Assembly (NCBI GenBank): GCA_002179805.1
Contig: NAVB01000098.1
Span: forward strand, 1 to 25,826
Source of the DNA: Acanthamoeba lenticulata
Lineage: Eukaryota > Discosea > Longamoebia > Acanthamoebidae
DNA: 25,826 nucleotides
Reading direction: 5' to 3'
The notes beneath the pieces were generated by a model that searched no databases, was not told the origin of the DNA, and saw nothing but the letters and a program-made list of their open reading frames with translations. Position numbers and translations under genes: made by a program. This document shows, piece after piece, positions 8,959-20,200 of this stretch (the first letter of the stretch is position 1; the number at the start of each line of letters is the position of its first letter).

Positions 8959-11900
8959 TTAATGGCGTTCCTGCAGAGTGCAGCGCAAGGGTGAGCAAGG
9001 GTGAGCGCCAGAGACGCCCTGTCTTGGAAGAAGGGCATAAAGTACCTTGTCACCGCGGTGAAGGAGATTCTTAAAGCTGAGCCGCTGCGTAACCTGCAAC
9101 AACAAAACGATGTGGACAAGTGAGCTTGGTGTTTCCCAATATTGACCTGGTGGAGGTGGAGGAGGAGGAAGAAGAAGAAGAATGTGTACCGAGAGCTGCT
9201 TCTTGGGTGTGGATCCTTTGTTGTTGTTTTCACTGCCCTTTGCCTTCTCCTTTGCGTCCGAGTGGCGCGCGCTCGCTTCTGAGTCCGACGAAAAATCGTG
9301 CGCCCCGCTGCTGCGTGGGGAGGCGGCGCTGCTGCTGCTCGAGGCCAGCTTGCTGCGCGAACGGGCCGGGGAGGGATCCTGAGCCGCAGCAGCCGCATTC
9401 TTCGGCCTTAGCGTGGCGCGAGGGCTGTGCCCGTTGGCCAGCGGCGTCACTGGAGCCGACGAAGTTTCGCTGCCGTTGTTGCCCGCGCCCGATGATGGCG
9501 ACGGGGGTATCAACTCCGAGGAGCTCGTGTAGAGGGAAGCCCGGCTCTTGCGCCGTCCGCTGATGGTGAAGCTCTTGCGGGCCTTGTCCCGAGACGACTT
9601 GGAAGTCCGTGAACGGGCTGAATCAAGCGCTACGCCCTCCTCTTCGCTGACGACCACGGTCTCGGCTCGCGGCGATTTGCACTTTTCCACCCCGCGCGTC
9701 TTGACCGCACCGGTGGAGATGGACAACGACCGCCCCTTTTGGTTGTGGTTCTGCGCTTGTGAAGTCGACGAGGCCGCGTCGAGCATCGCCAGGAGCTCGT
9801 CCTTCGTCGTCTCAACTTGGTCCATCTGTGCCGAATTGCGTGCAGACGACGGGGTCTGCTCCTCGTGCTCTGTGTACGTCGGCCGCGGCCATTAGTGTTG
9901 GGGTCACAACAAGAGGAGAGAGAAGGGGGAGCAAGCGTGCTGCCGCGGGCGGGAAGAGGCGCGCAACCAGAGAGTTCCTGCGACTTCCACACATTGCCGA
10001 CGCTGAAGCTGCGCGTGAAGCGCTTCCACTTGGTGTCGCGCTTGGCTTTGAGCTTGAGGCTCCGGTCGCTCTCCTCTTCCGACGTCAGCGCGTCCGAGGA
10101 GCGGCCGTTCGCGGTGTCCGGTTCGAAACTGGCTGTCATAAGCGGCGTCACGCTCTCCGAGGAGGCCAGCGGGCTGCCGGTCTCGATCGTCACGCGTGGC
10201 GACGCCGTCCGAGAGGATGCCGGTGACGCCGCCTCAGAGTGGCCCGACTCGGAGCAGAAGGAGCCGTGGCGCCGTAACGCTCCGTGCTCGGTGGCGCTGT
10301 CCGAGTCAAAATCAGCACTGCTCCTCCCTGCAGGATGGGACAAAACAGAACAGTTGTCATTGTGAACTGGAGGGGACTCGGGTTCAGAGTCAGGAGTCAG
10401 GAGGTCGGGGAGGACTGACCATCAGATGCAGAGTCGTCGTTGAACGACGAGTAGGAGGATTGCGTCTCAATCCCACGCCGCTTGCCCAGCGTGTTGCGCC
10501 GTTTGCGGATGGAGGCTGCGCGACGAGGCGAACTGCCGGCAACGTCCGTCGGGAAAGCGCTACGCGGGCTCGGAGACTCTGAGGCCAGCGGGTAGACTGC
10601 GGGAGGCGACGCCAGCAGCTTGATGCGCTTTTCCGTCGACTCCAGGCGCAGGACACCGACCGCGCTCTCCACCGAGTGCGACTGGCGCGGCGCCGCGGCG
10701 TGCGGTGAATGAGAAGGGTGGACCAGAAGGACCCTCTTCTCTGACAGTGCGAACGCGTAGCTCTCCTCAATGTCAGGGAAGTCCTTCTCAATCGCCGACA
10801 GGTCGACTTGCTCCCACGTGAGCGACTCTGTATTGGTGTACCAACGACACCGCCGGTCAGCTCTGAGAGAGAGAGAGAGAGAAAGAGGCAGCAGCAGCAG
10901 CAGCAGAAAGGGCCAGGAGGCCAGCTCTACCCGTTCGGAGGACGTAGATCAGATGTTGGTTGCGTTGGCCAGAGCTGGTGCCGCCCACAAGGAAGATATC
11001 CTCCCCGTAGGCAGTCGCTCGATGGCCAGCAAGCGCGGGAAAGTCGGGGCCGGTGGTCCATGACATGTCCCCTGCTCCCCCGTCGAAGGCGCCGAGAGTG
11101 AGTTTAGAGGGTTCAGCGCCCACCAACCTGAGCGCTCAAAAAGCGAAAGCTCACCTGTGTTAAGAATATAGATCTGCCGGGAGGCCTCGCCGTCAGACCG
11201 ACGCCCACCGACCACGAATATGCGTCGACCAATCGCAGTGGCCGAGTGATTGCAAAGGCCGGGCGGCGCCTCGCCAGTGGTGGGCACGGCGGTGTCCCAG
11301 CGCCATGTGCGTGTGTCCAATATGGACACCTCGCTGTAGTGGATGCCTTCGTCATCTTTGCCGCCCAACACGAATATCGACTCCCCCACCAGAGTGGCCG
11401 AGTGGCCACTCCTGGGCCCGAGCTCCACCGCGTTGGCCAGCTTGGCCTGCATGCGCGCGCATCACGAGTGTGCTCGTCAGCCTCTTGCGACACGCGGGAG
11501 GAGGGGAGGAAATCCTCAGACCTTGTCCTGCAGCCAAGAAAAAGTGGAGCACTGGAAGAGGTGCACGTCGCCGAGGGCGGCCCGGCCATCGACGCCCCCG
11601 ATGAGCACAACGACGTCTTCGCCGTCGATCTGGATCGGCGTGGCGCTGTGTCCGCGTCGCGGCGAGGGCCCCTTGCCGTTCTTCTTCTTCCTCATCCAGG
11701 TGAAGTCATCTGGGTTGCACCGTTGTCCATCAGAAGGAGATACTCCCAGGCGAGCAGGGAGAGAGGCGCACGCACCTAGATCGAGGATCCACAAGCACTT
11801 GCGGAAGCGCGAGGCAGTCGAGCCGCCAAAGAAATAAACAGTGTTGTTGCATCGGGCGGCTGCGGAACCGTGGAGCCACAACCTTCGCTTTTCGCCAAGC

Positions 11901-13827
11901 GGCTTGACCTCGAGTTCGACTGAGAGCAATTAACACAAACAAAGACAAGTGAGCCCCGATAGAGCCGATCGATGCCAGGGAGCAGTTCGCGTTTCGAGGA
12001 CGAACCATTCCACTTGTGCTTGGTGTCGCTGATGGCCTCCTCGAACTTGGCAAGCCACTCCTTGGCGTGTGTCGGTGAAGCCACCGTGATGATGAGACTC
12101 GCCTCCTGCGGTGACGCATTGAGGCTGGTCAGGTGGCAAAGCAGCTTGAACGAACAGCCGTTCGACTCGTCCTGTTCGATCGCCACGCCCGCCATTGACG
12201 ACAAACACTTGAACCGCATCACCCGCCTACAGGTCATCCGAAAGGGTAAGCACTTGCGTGTTGCCAGTCTTCACGTCGTTTTGGGGGAGGGGAGTAGTCA
12301 CCCGCCACCACGAGTCTCCTTTTCCTCCTCTTTGGCAATGATGAACATGTCGTTGAACAGATAGAGCGTCCTCTCGAGAACCGAATCCGCGCCCTGCTTG
12401 GCCAGCGCCACTTTGCCCTCGTGAATGAATCGCCGATGCGGCTGGATGAGTTTCTGTGTGTGTGTGCGTGTGTCCGCAAGAATTCACTCGCGGTGAGCAA
12501 CAAGGCCAGCAGGTGGAACGCCGCCCCGAGGAGGGGAGTTCACCTCTTGGAAGCCATGCAACTTTCTCTGGATCTCGGCCAGGCGGAGGAAGTTGTCCGA
12601 TGTGCGCTTGCTCTGGTCGATGTACTGCGCCATTTCGCTCACCATGCGGACAGCCTCGCCCAGCTTTGCGTGCTCTTCCTTATCGGCGCTCGCGTCGGTG
12701 TTGCGATGAAGATCCTGAGCAGCAGTTCTTCGTCTTCAGCATTCTCCCTTCGAGTCTTCTCTCAGACTAGAGGTGTCCGGTGAATACCTTGAGCAAAAGA
12801 ATATAGCGGGGAATGCGTTGGATGGGCATCACCAACAGGGATGGCAAATCATTTCGCTTCAGTTGTTCCAGATACTGTGCTTTCGTTTGCTGCACACCAG
12901 AGTCGATGTCACATCGTCAGTAGTTGGGTTGCAAGCAGCTGGAACACGTAGAGTGGACGAAGAAGGAAAAAGAAGAAAGGAAACCTCAAGCCAAGCACGA
13001 AAGGCCACGTTTGCCTGTTGCTTCTTGAGTTCCTGAAGGGCAGCGCCGTAGTTGTTGATATACGATGTGTACAACTTGAGCCCAGTACCCTGCACACGGC
13101 CGCCACACGCATACACACACACACACGCACATCAGTTTGTTACAGAAGCGAAAAGACGCAGTGCTGATGGAACACACCATCCTGAGGAAGATGTCCCCAA
13201 GTGGAGAGTCCGTGGCCGCGGCGGCAGAGAGGTCCGCGAGGAGCTGTGAGTTGAAGGAGTGGATGGTTTCCACATCCGAAAAAATGCACCTCACGCTGTT
13301 CACGTCCACCACTCCCTTGCCAGTCTTAGCTAACTCCTTGAGTGGTTTAGCATAAGCCTGGGTTCACGTATGAGAAAAACAAGAGGCCACCACCACGAGG
13401 GTCCGTTGCTTAGGGCAGCCCCACACTTGCAGCAATAATAAAAAAGAAGAACGAAGCTCAAGAACGAAAGAACGGAACCGATGAGGGAAGGGAGCCCTAC
13501 CGAGACGAGAAGCGAAAGAAACGAGACGTAAGTGCGTTCCGTCTCAAGTACCTCATTGATGATACGGTTCCTCTTTTCCTCCTGATTTTTTGAAGGGGGT
13601 CAATCCAGTTTGTCAAGAAAAAAGAGCGGAGATGAAGAAGGGAACTGAACCATGACAAGGGGGATGAGGGGGGTCAGGCGAACACGACTCGTGCCAGCCG
13701 GGTGTTCTTCGCTCTCGAGCTCTCCGCAACCGCCGATGACAAAAAAGCCCCGTCCGAAAACGGTTGTTGCCTTGGTGTTGGTTCGCCACAGCTCATTCAT
13801 TTTATTGGCCAACCGCAGCCGCTTCAT
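8959..13827 (-). CDS. RhoGEF with DH-PH-Kelch domains and serine-rich tail
   Basis: Exons on the complement: 13827-13651, 13581-13501, 13357-13178, 13089-12985, 12889-12788, 12714-12544, 12453-12302, 12226-12006, 11919-11776, 11709-11522, 11446-11155, 11071-10931, 10860-10420, 10327-9968, 9869-9190, 9093-8959 (1189 aa). The DH (RhoGEF) domain runs ~60-275: RNRIINEVLETERTYVSFLS (CR1), IFSDVETIHSFNSQLLADL, LKLYTSYINNYGAAL and the CR3 signature MPIQRIPRYILLLK. A PH domain follows (~275-398: LERTLYLFNDMFIIAKEE to AKEWLAKFEEAI). Five Kelch units follow (~400-660), each with a Gly-Gly pair after hydrophobics (VYFFGG, VVLIGG, IFVLGG, IFVVGG, IFLVGG) and conserved RxGHSAT. The last ~500 residues are Ser/Pro/Arg-rich with many S-P and R-x-x-S sites. 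DH-PH modules load GTP on Rho/Rac, so a cytoskeletal role at membranes is likely. Exon 1 (13827-13651) and its donor are the weakest part. Confidence 0.92.
9094..9189 (-). other. Stop-free 96-nt intron encoding polyproline if retained
   Basis: The last intron of the RhoGEF gene has donor TCG/GTACAC and acceptor GTTGCAG. It is 96 nt, a multiple of three, in phase 0 on both sides, and has no stop, so the frame stays open right through it. Retention would add 32 residues containing a run of seven prolines. Splicing is the default reading because both sites match the other introns and the sense strand is pyrimidine-rich. Confidence 0.6.
10862..10906. repeat. (GA)n and (CAG)6 simple repeats in a RhoGEF intron
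   Basis: On the plus strand a GA run is followed by six CAG units (10889-10906). On the sense strand of the RhoGEF gene this reads as CTG repeats followed by a CT tract that ends in the acceptor CTCAGAG. It therefore doubles as the polypyrimidine tract of the intron 10861-10930. Several AG dinucleotides crowd the acceptor; phase selects exon start 10860. Confidence 0.85.
12455..12476 (-). repeat. (CA)n repeat at a splice acceptor
   Basis: The sense strand reads an interrupted CA repeat running directly into the acceptor CACAG of the exon that starts the PH domain (12453). A CA-rich tract takes the place of a T-rich pyrimidine tract. A similar CA run sits at about 13110-13128 in another intron of the same gene. 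Confidence 0.75.
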
Positions 13828-13858
13828 TTTGTTGTTTGAACAATAGAACTAGCCAGCT

Positions 13859-13929
13859 TGGGATGTACAGGGGTTGAACCCGTACCTCTAGCTTAGCATG
13901 CCAGCGTGCGCCCATTACACCAACATCCC
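13859..13929 (-). tRNA. tRNA-like gene, anticodon GCT, class I body
   Basis: Sense strand: acceptor stem GGGATGT pairs with ACATCCC (7 bp); linker TG; D arm GTGT/GCAC with loop AATGGGC; G26; anticodon stem CTGGC/GCTAG (one G-U) with 7-base loop ATGCTAA; four-base variable loop AGGT; T arm ACGGG/CCTGT with loop TTCAACC; then A73. The transcribed body is 70 nt plus the discriminator. The A box (TGGTGTAATGG) and B box (GGTTCAACCCC) fit Pol III promoters. The loop gives U33 and anticodon GCT, which reads AGC/AGU (Ser), and A37 suits a codon starting with A. Serine tRNAs normally have a long variable arm, and this one does not. No T4 terminator occurs within ~50 nt downstream. It could be a functional atypical tRNA or a tRNA-derived pseudogene. 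Confidence 0.7.
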
Positions 13930-13946
13930 CACTGCTCCAGCAGTGG
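13929..13946. repeat. Perfect inverted repeat beside the first tRNA
   Basis: CCACTGCT and AGCAGTGG form an 8-bp perfect palindromic arm pair separated by two bases, starting at the outer edge of the tRNA 5' end (upstream in the tRNA sense). It may be a small hairpin in the leader or chance. The loop of two bases is tight, so fewer pairs would form in practice. Confidence 0.55.
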
Positions 13947-14027
13947 AGAAAAAATAATTGAGATGTGTGCAGGCCGTGCTCCCCAGGACACTGTACTGGC
14001 ACAAAATCTGGTGAAGTGGTTGAAGTG

Positions 14028-14032
14028 AAAAA
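14028..14032 (-). terminator. Pol III T-run terminator of the second tRNA
   Basis: The sense strand has TTTTT about eight bases past the discriminator base of the tRNA at 14040-14111, at the distance expected for an RNA polymerase III terminator. Confidence 0.6.
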
Positions 14033-14039
14033 TACAACG

Positions 14040-14111
14040 TGGGATGTACAGGGGTCGAACCCGTACCTCTGGCCTTGAGGGGCCAGCGTGCGCCCACTAC
14101 ACCAACATCCC
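14040..14111 (-). tRNA. Second tRNA-like gene, same body, altered anticodon arm
   Basis: The acceptor stem (GGGATGT/ACATCCC), linker, D arm (GTGT/GCAC), variable loop AGGT, T arm (ACGGG/CCTGT, loop TTCGACC) and A73 match the neighbouring tRNA almost base for base. The anticodon arm differs and is one base longer: CTGGC pairs with GCCAG around the eight-base loop CCCTCAAG, or CTGGCC with GGCCAG around a six-base loop. The anticodon is therefore ambiguous. If the only T is U33 it reads CAA (Leu); other alignments give TCA or CTC. A73 would suit Leu, but Leu tRNAs normally have a long variable arm. A and B boxes are intact and a TTTTT follows. It is either an atypical tRNA or a decayed copy. Confidence 0.65.
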
Positions 14112-14210
14112 AAGAACGCGTGAGAGACAATGAAATGTTGGGCAGACGTAACAAAAGAAAAAAATATTTTCTTAGAAATCAAACAATTCATTTCTTGCCG
14201 CAGCCGGAGG
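14112..14210. promoter_or_regulatory. Divergent region between tRNA and ATM-like gene
   Basis: This 99-bp gap between the tRNA 5' end and the ATM start codon is A/T-rich at 14150-14195 with an AAATATTTTC stretch that could act as a TATA-like element. Near its end, TTTCTTGCCGCAG (to 14202) looks like a splice acceptor, so a 5' UTR intron of the ATM gene is possible. Nothing else is seen. Confidence 0.35.
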
Positions 14211-17200
14211 ATGTCAGCGCTGGAGGAGGTGAAGCAGAAATGCACTCTCCTGGCCAATTCAACCAAGGTGAAAGAACGCAAGGTGCGGATTCTTGAAGCA
14301 TAGATTGTCCTTTAAAAAAAACAAAAAAACAAAAAAAAAACAAAATCAATCAAATTGGCCTTCTGAACACACTACACGCTCACTCGTGGGACAGGGCAAT
14401 TTGGCTGAACTGTTGGCATTGCTGAGCTTGGATAAAGTGTGCCAGCAAGTGGACCAGAGCAGTGTGGCCATGTTGCTCAAGCCGTCTGAGGCTCGCAAGA
14501 AGGGTATGCTTGAGCCGCTTTGCTTCGAGAGCTGCTGTGCTCCTCCTGCGCTCGTGCCAGCTCCCACGGCCAGGCTTTACCATCATTTTTCTTCTTCTTC
14601 TTCTTCTTAATGCCAGGGCAAGCGACGTGGGATGATGTAGTACGTGCCGTGGTTGCCATGGTTGAGAGTGAGGTGGAGCATGTTCAATCGGCCAAGCGCA
14701 AAGCCTCAACAAAGCCACCGGCTCTAAGAAAGGACGTCATCGATGCGCTTAAGAATGTCCTGAGGATTGCCGAACAGCGTGCGTACCACTTTTTTCATCG
14801 TTCATCTCCGCAACCGCTTGTATTCGGGTCTGCTCAAGCACATACTGCTGCGCTGCACCAGGTGGACCACGATTGTTCCTTTCCATCAAAGACCTCACGC
14901 AGCACTTCGTGCGGATGCTGTGCCAAAGTGACGCTCAACAGCAGCCCTTCCTTAAAGAGTACAGCGACATCATCTGCGACTACATTTTGCCAGTGCCGAG
15001 CTACTGCCAACTTGCCAGCTCGAGCTTTTTTGAAGGTTGGTGTAGTTTGTTGCCATCGAACCAGTCCGGTCTCACCCTTACGTGCGCGCGCAGAGCTGCT
15101 TTTGCTCTACGGTGAGCATTTGCTATCGACCCCCACCTCTGCCATCGAGCACCAGATCTACGCCCGCACTTATCACTGCCTCCTGACGCATTATCCAATG
15201 GAACTGACGCCGTTCTTTTCCAAGTTCTACACCTTCTTCACCTCATACTTCTCTAAACATATGGAAGACAACAAACCGTCGGGTAGCTTTCCACCCGTCT
15301 TCTACAAGTGTTGCAATGAGCGGCTCACTGTGTGTGCGCGCGTCGGCCGCCTTTGCAGCCACTCTTTTGTCAGCTTTCAACTACCTATTGCAGACATGCG
15401 CGATGGATGAAGGCTCCCGAACACGCCAACTGGGGCAGGAGCTGTACGCCATTTTCCTGAGGCGATGGGACACTCGGCAACAGCTGCTCAAAGAGCAACT
15501 GGTCTACTTCTTCCGCCTACAGCTCTTGCTTCACACTTCGTTCACAGGCAAACTCTTGTCCACCTCCAACCCTACGGGTACGCTGATGCCCCCCTTCTCT
15601 CTCTCTCTCTCCTTTCTTTCTCAAGTCCACATCAATTTTCACTTGCCTCCCTAATAACGACGACGATGACGACGACAGTAGAAGCTGGCGACTCTGATCG
15701 ACGCTGGCTGCATTACGGTGTTGATTTTTTGGAAACGTTATTCGATCTCGTAACGAAAGAGATAGAGAGAAGCGCCGGCCAGGCGTATCAACTTCTTTCC
15801 AGGTTCCTACCACAACGTTAGCCTTTTGTTTTAGACAGCGGTCTTATCACGTTTTTTTTTCCTTTCGTCGTGTCGCGCCAGCAACCGAATGCGCCAGTCC
15901 CGGTTCAATGAAGAGGACCCGCTATGCCTAGATGATCGCTGGCGCTCCTTCTTAGAGTTCTCTGTGGACGTCTTCCTTCACATGTCGCATCGCCGGGCGT
16001 GCCTCGCGGTACCACCTGTTGAGGTAGGGCACAAAATCGCTCGCGACGTTTTCGTTTCGTTTTCGTGCTGAATCTTTCTTCCCCTTGAATCTTGGCCGGG
16101 CTGATGGATGCAGGAAACCAACGAGGCCAACGAGGAGCTGAAGCGGAAGAACCACTCCAGCAGTACTAGCACTGCCGGCGTCGTACCAGTCGACTTCGAA
16201 GGCAGTAGCAATCCGCGCAAACGACGGAAGCAGACGGACGTGTTTGAGATGCTGGCGGCGGCCTTCCCTTCTCCTGTGACAAATGCTACTACCTTGTTGG
16301 TCCCGAGCATTTCGGCTGAAGGTAAAACTAGCCTCTCTAGCACCCTCTTAGTTTAGTGGTGTAACTGTTCTTTCTGCAATTTTCACACAACAGGCCGAAG
16401 AAGCAGCGGAGGCGGCATTACACTGATAAAGCCTGACGAAGGCGCCCTCGCGCTATCAACTTCCATTCTACCTTGGCTGCAGTTGCTGACGGTGATGCTG
16501 GGCAAGCATCCCTACCTGGTACCGCCGCGTTTCCACTTACAATACGTGGAGTCTCTCTCGATCATCCTCAAAGCTGATCTTGCCGACAAGCCTGAAGTCG
16601 AGGTACACCCACCACTGTGCCTCTGGCCTGCTGGCCCTTTCTTCCTCATGTGTCGTACTCATTTCTTCTTTGGCGGGGGCAGTCTTGGACGCTAGCTGGG
16701 CTCATCGGGCTCGTGAAAACGGTTCAGACCACCTACGCCGGTGACCTTGACACGGGAGATTTGGACTCGGCCAAGAGCCTCGAACGCGCGCCTCTAAAGA
16801 AAACGGAGTCGCAGAGACGGCTGGTGGACAGGAGCGAAGTCGGGCTGCTCTGGCAAGCAGTGTGGGAGACTCTGGTGAGAAAGCTGGCCTATCACAATCC
16901 GGGCAGCGCGGAATTGGCGTTGACACTGATGAAGGAAATCCTCGATAACGACCTCGTCGACGCCAAGCTGGTGGGCGAATCACAAGGAGAGCTCTGGAAG
17001 ACATCGCTGTTCAACGAACCCGCGAAGTGCTGCATCGCGGCCATCGAATTCGTGATCAGCTTTCTGCGGCGGCACGAAATCAAGGACGTCGCTGCCGAGT
17101 GGGGCGGGGTCGATTCTGCGCGCGGCTTGAAGAAGCGGCGCTTCGGAGACACGACTGATGCGGCAAAGGACAACGGCCAGGCCACCTCCCAGCGGGAGAG

Positions 17201-20200
17201 ACTCGCCGAGTGGCTGCTCCTTTCGCTTAACCGGGACACCATCAACACGCGCCTGTCAAAGAACATGCTCAAGCCCATCTCGCCCTATCTCATCGTGTCG
17301 GCTGTGATCACCTTGATCCGGCCAGGCCCGTCACCGCCAATTCCAAAGCCCTCCGACGAGGGGTATTCTCCTCTGAGCGATGCCGACCCGTTTCGGCGGA
17401 GCATTGCCGCCGCTTCGTTGGACTTTTCGCCGCCTGTCCACATCCCCTTTTCCACCGGCATCGAGCCGTACAGCAGCGGTACTGCTCTAATCTCTTTAAG
17501 AAAACAATCTCTTGTTGAGTGGTGCTTACTCACTCGCGACTTACACGTCAACGTGGCGGTTCAGCGGCCACCCTGACGGAAGCTCAGATCGTTGAGCAGA
17601 GACTTGGCGAAGTCTACTGCTCACGCCAACTGTATACAGGCGACGTGAAGTCAACTTGCGGAGCCAAGGGTCCAGTGAAGGGTCATTCAAGCAAGAACCA
17701 AATCTCCGTACCCCTACGCATTCGACTGCAAAGCAGCTGCATCGAACTGCTCCGCATGCGAGGCGAGGAGCTGCTGAGCCTCGGACATTCTCTCTTCGAC
17801 AGCGCTCAGAAGCTCAAGACGATGGGCCTGGACAAGCATAAGCTGACGCTTGTCCTTGTGGAGGTGTGCAACCTCTGCCAGATCATTGTCATTCTACTCC
17901 CGCTGCTCCTCTCCTCGTCGGCTCCTTCCTCCGGCAGCAAGGCAGACTACTCGCTCGCCGTGGACGTGGAACGCGTGATGGCCCTGGCCGACTCTTCGCT
18001 CACCTCGCTCCTCGACTTCTTAGCCACCAACGTGGCGCTTCTCCCCACCCATCCGCAGCTCCTCCACCAGCTGCTCCAGCGCCTCTACTCCCTGGTCGGG
18101 TCATGGGCCACTTCTTGCGACTCTTCCGGCGCTGCACAACAGACTCCTTCCACGCCTGCTGCGCTTAAGAAGCGGAGGAGCGACCGTAAAGCCACGGGTC
18201 CTAGCGGCGGCTCCAGCGACACGAGCTTCTCCGATATCGCGGGCAACCCCTTGAACCGGTACCGTCATCTTCTGCAGCCGCTCGCCGCGTTCCTCGTCAA
18301 CTATCTGCACGACTACTGTGTTACCGCACAAAAGCAAAGCAAGGAGAGCCAGGTAAGACCGTCCCTTCAGCGTGCGCGCTTGTCCCTCGACTCAGGTGGC
18401 CAAAGACTGGACTCACCACACCACGCTTTTTGTCAGGCTCTCATCGCAACAAGCTCCCACGCTCGTTCAATGGACGCTGTCGATCTCGACCTCATGGAAG
18501 AGACCCCGGTGGTGCAGAGCCCCCTTCGTGGAGGACGCGTCAAGCAGGAGAACCTGAGCGACATGGGCCTGAGCGACACGTCTTCCAGTACTACTTTTCA
18601 TAACCCCCCCCCCCAGTCATATACATGGCACACGCTCGCTCTTGCGCATGATTGATAAACATGTGAAACTCACAGGTGAGATTGCGAGCACGCCCGACGA
18701 TGACTGTGTGTTGATGGCGGCCCGTACTATCGCCAAACTTGCCACGTCGCGGCTCTCGCCGTCGGTCGAGAGCATTGGCGCCGTGCTCGTGGAGCTGCTC
18801 AAGCTCACTCAAGCCGTGGACTTCAAGTTTGAGCTTGCCGATCACCTTCTTGATATTTGCAACTTCAATTCAGTTCCCCCAGCCGGTACGTAGAGTGACA
18901 GCAAAATTGCTCCTCTCCTGGTGACCTTTGGGCGCCCGAGCTTATCATCTGATCCCGAACAGGACCGGACAAGGACAGCATGTTCTACGAGGAGTCCATG
19001 TATCCACCCGGAACCACACCCGCGGAGGGAGCCCCTGATGTGGGCGAGGAAATCAAAATCGGCTATGTGAAGAAGGTCGCCTTTGCGCCCGTCACCTCGC
19101 CTGGGGACAAGTCTGACCCTCTTATCGATGTCCTCTTTGTCTTCTCACTTCAGGTCTTGACGTGTATCCGCCGGCTCACCTCCCAACCGGATGCCTTTGG
19201 GCGCGAGGCCGTGCGACGCAACCTACTGCGGGTGATTGAGCGCGTGATGCACCTGCTCAACACCAAGGTAGTTATTGTTTGGATTTAGGTGACTGTGTAG
19301 AGGTTGGGGGCTGACCTCTCGCCCCTTTTGTCACAGGTCATCTGCTCAGCCGACAACAGGAAGTATGTCATCAGGGTGGGCACAGCGCTGTTGAAGACGT
19401 TCGCCGCCTTGTGGGAGAACCGCAAGATTAGTGGCCCCACGCGTGTAAAGCTAGCCCAGTGCGTGCGAGAGTTCCTCAACCTCGAGGAAGATGACGGCGA
19501 AGACTTTTCAGAGGTCTTCCTCAAACTGCTCCACGTGCGTAGCACCACTGCTCTTCTTCATTGCAAGCACCCGTGGCTAATGCGTAGCACACACGCAGGA
19601 TCCGAGCTACCAAGTGCGCAAGTACATGAGCCGCGCCATCACGCTCTTCTTTTCCCTCTATCCAAACGAAGTCCGGATCTTCCAAGACTTGTCCCCTCAA
19701 CTGCTCCCCATCAGTACGTATACTCGGCCCGCAAGATCTTGAAGGGACGCCTCAAAAGCATCTTCTCACCACCCCATTGCAGGTAAGTACAAGTCAGAGG
19801 AGGAGAGGGTAACCGCCCTGCTCACTCTGGGCGAGATCGCGTGCGTATCGCCGGACAACGAGCAGAGGATCCTCTTCGAACTGTGTGTGATCAACAGCAG
19901 CGCTAGTACCAAGAAGGCCGACAACAGCCAAGATAAAAAGAAGAAAAAGGGCAAGCAGGTGGCACGTGACGATGAGGACGAGATCGAAGATCCCGACTCC
20001 GGACATGAGGAAACGGCCGAACTCGTGGCTTACGTCATTCAACACATCGCGCAGACGCTCTCATATCCGTCGCCCCAGTCTCTCTTGTCAGATCACTTGC
20101 CGTTCCTTCTGGGCCAGTGGTGCGAGGCCAAGTTCCCGTTGCACCTCTTTCCGATCCACCTCCTCAACGAGCCCAGCTTGAAAGACTTCCTCGGACACTA

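Noticed and set aside
8889..9563. Several overlapping frames on both strands with Pro- or Glu-rich runs
   Set aside because: These are shadows of the RhoGEF tail exons and of the simple repeats in its last intron.
14293..14400. Lys/Asn-rich short peptide after the first ATM exon
   Set aside because: It is the A-rich first intron of the ATM-like gene; splicing 14282 to 14395 continues the ATM N-terminus.
19132..19153. Possible micro-intron from GTCCTC to CTTCAG
   Set aside because: It would be about 24 nt, too short for splicing, and the frame is open through it, so it was left in exon 15.
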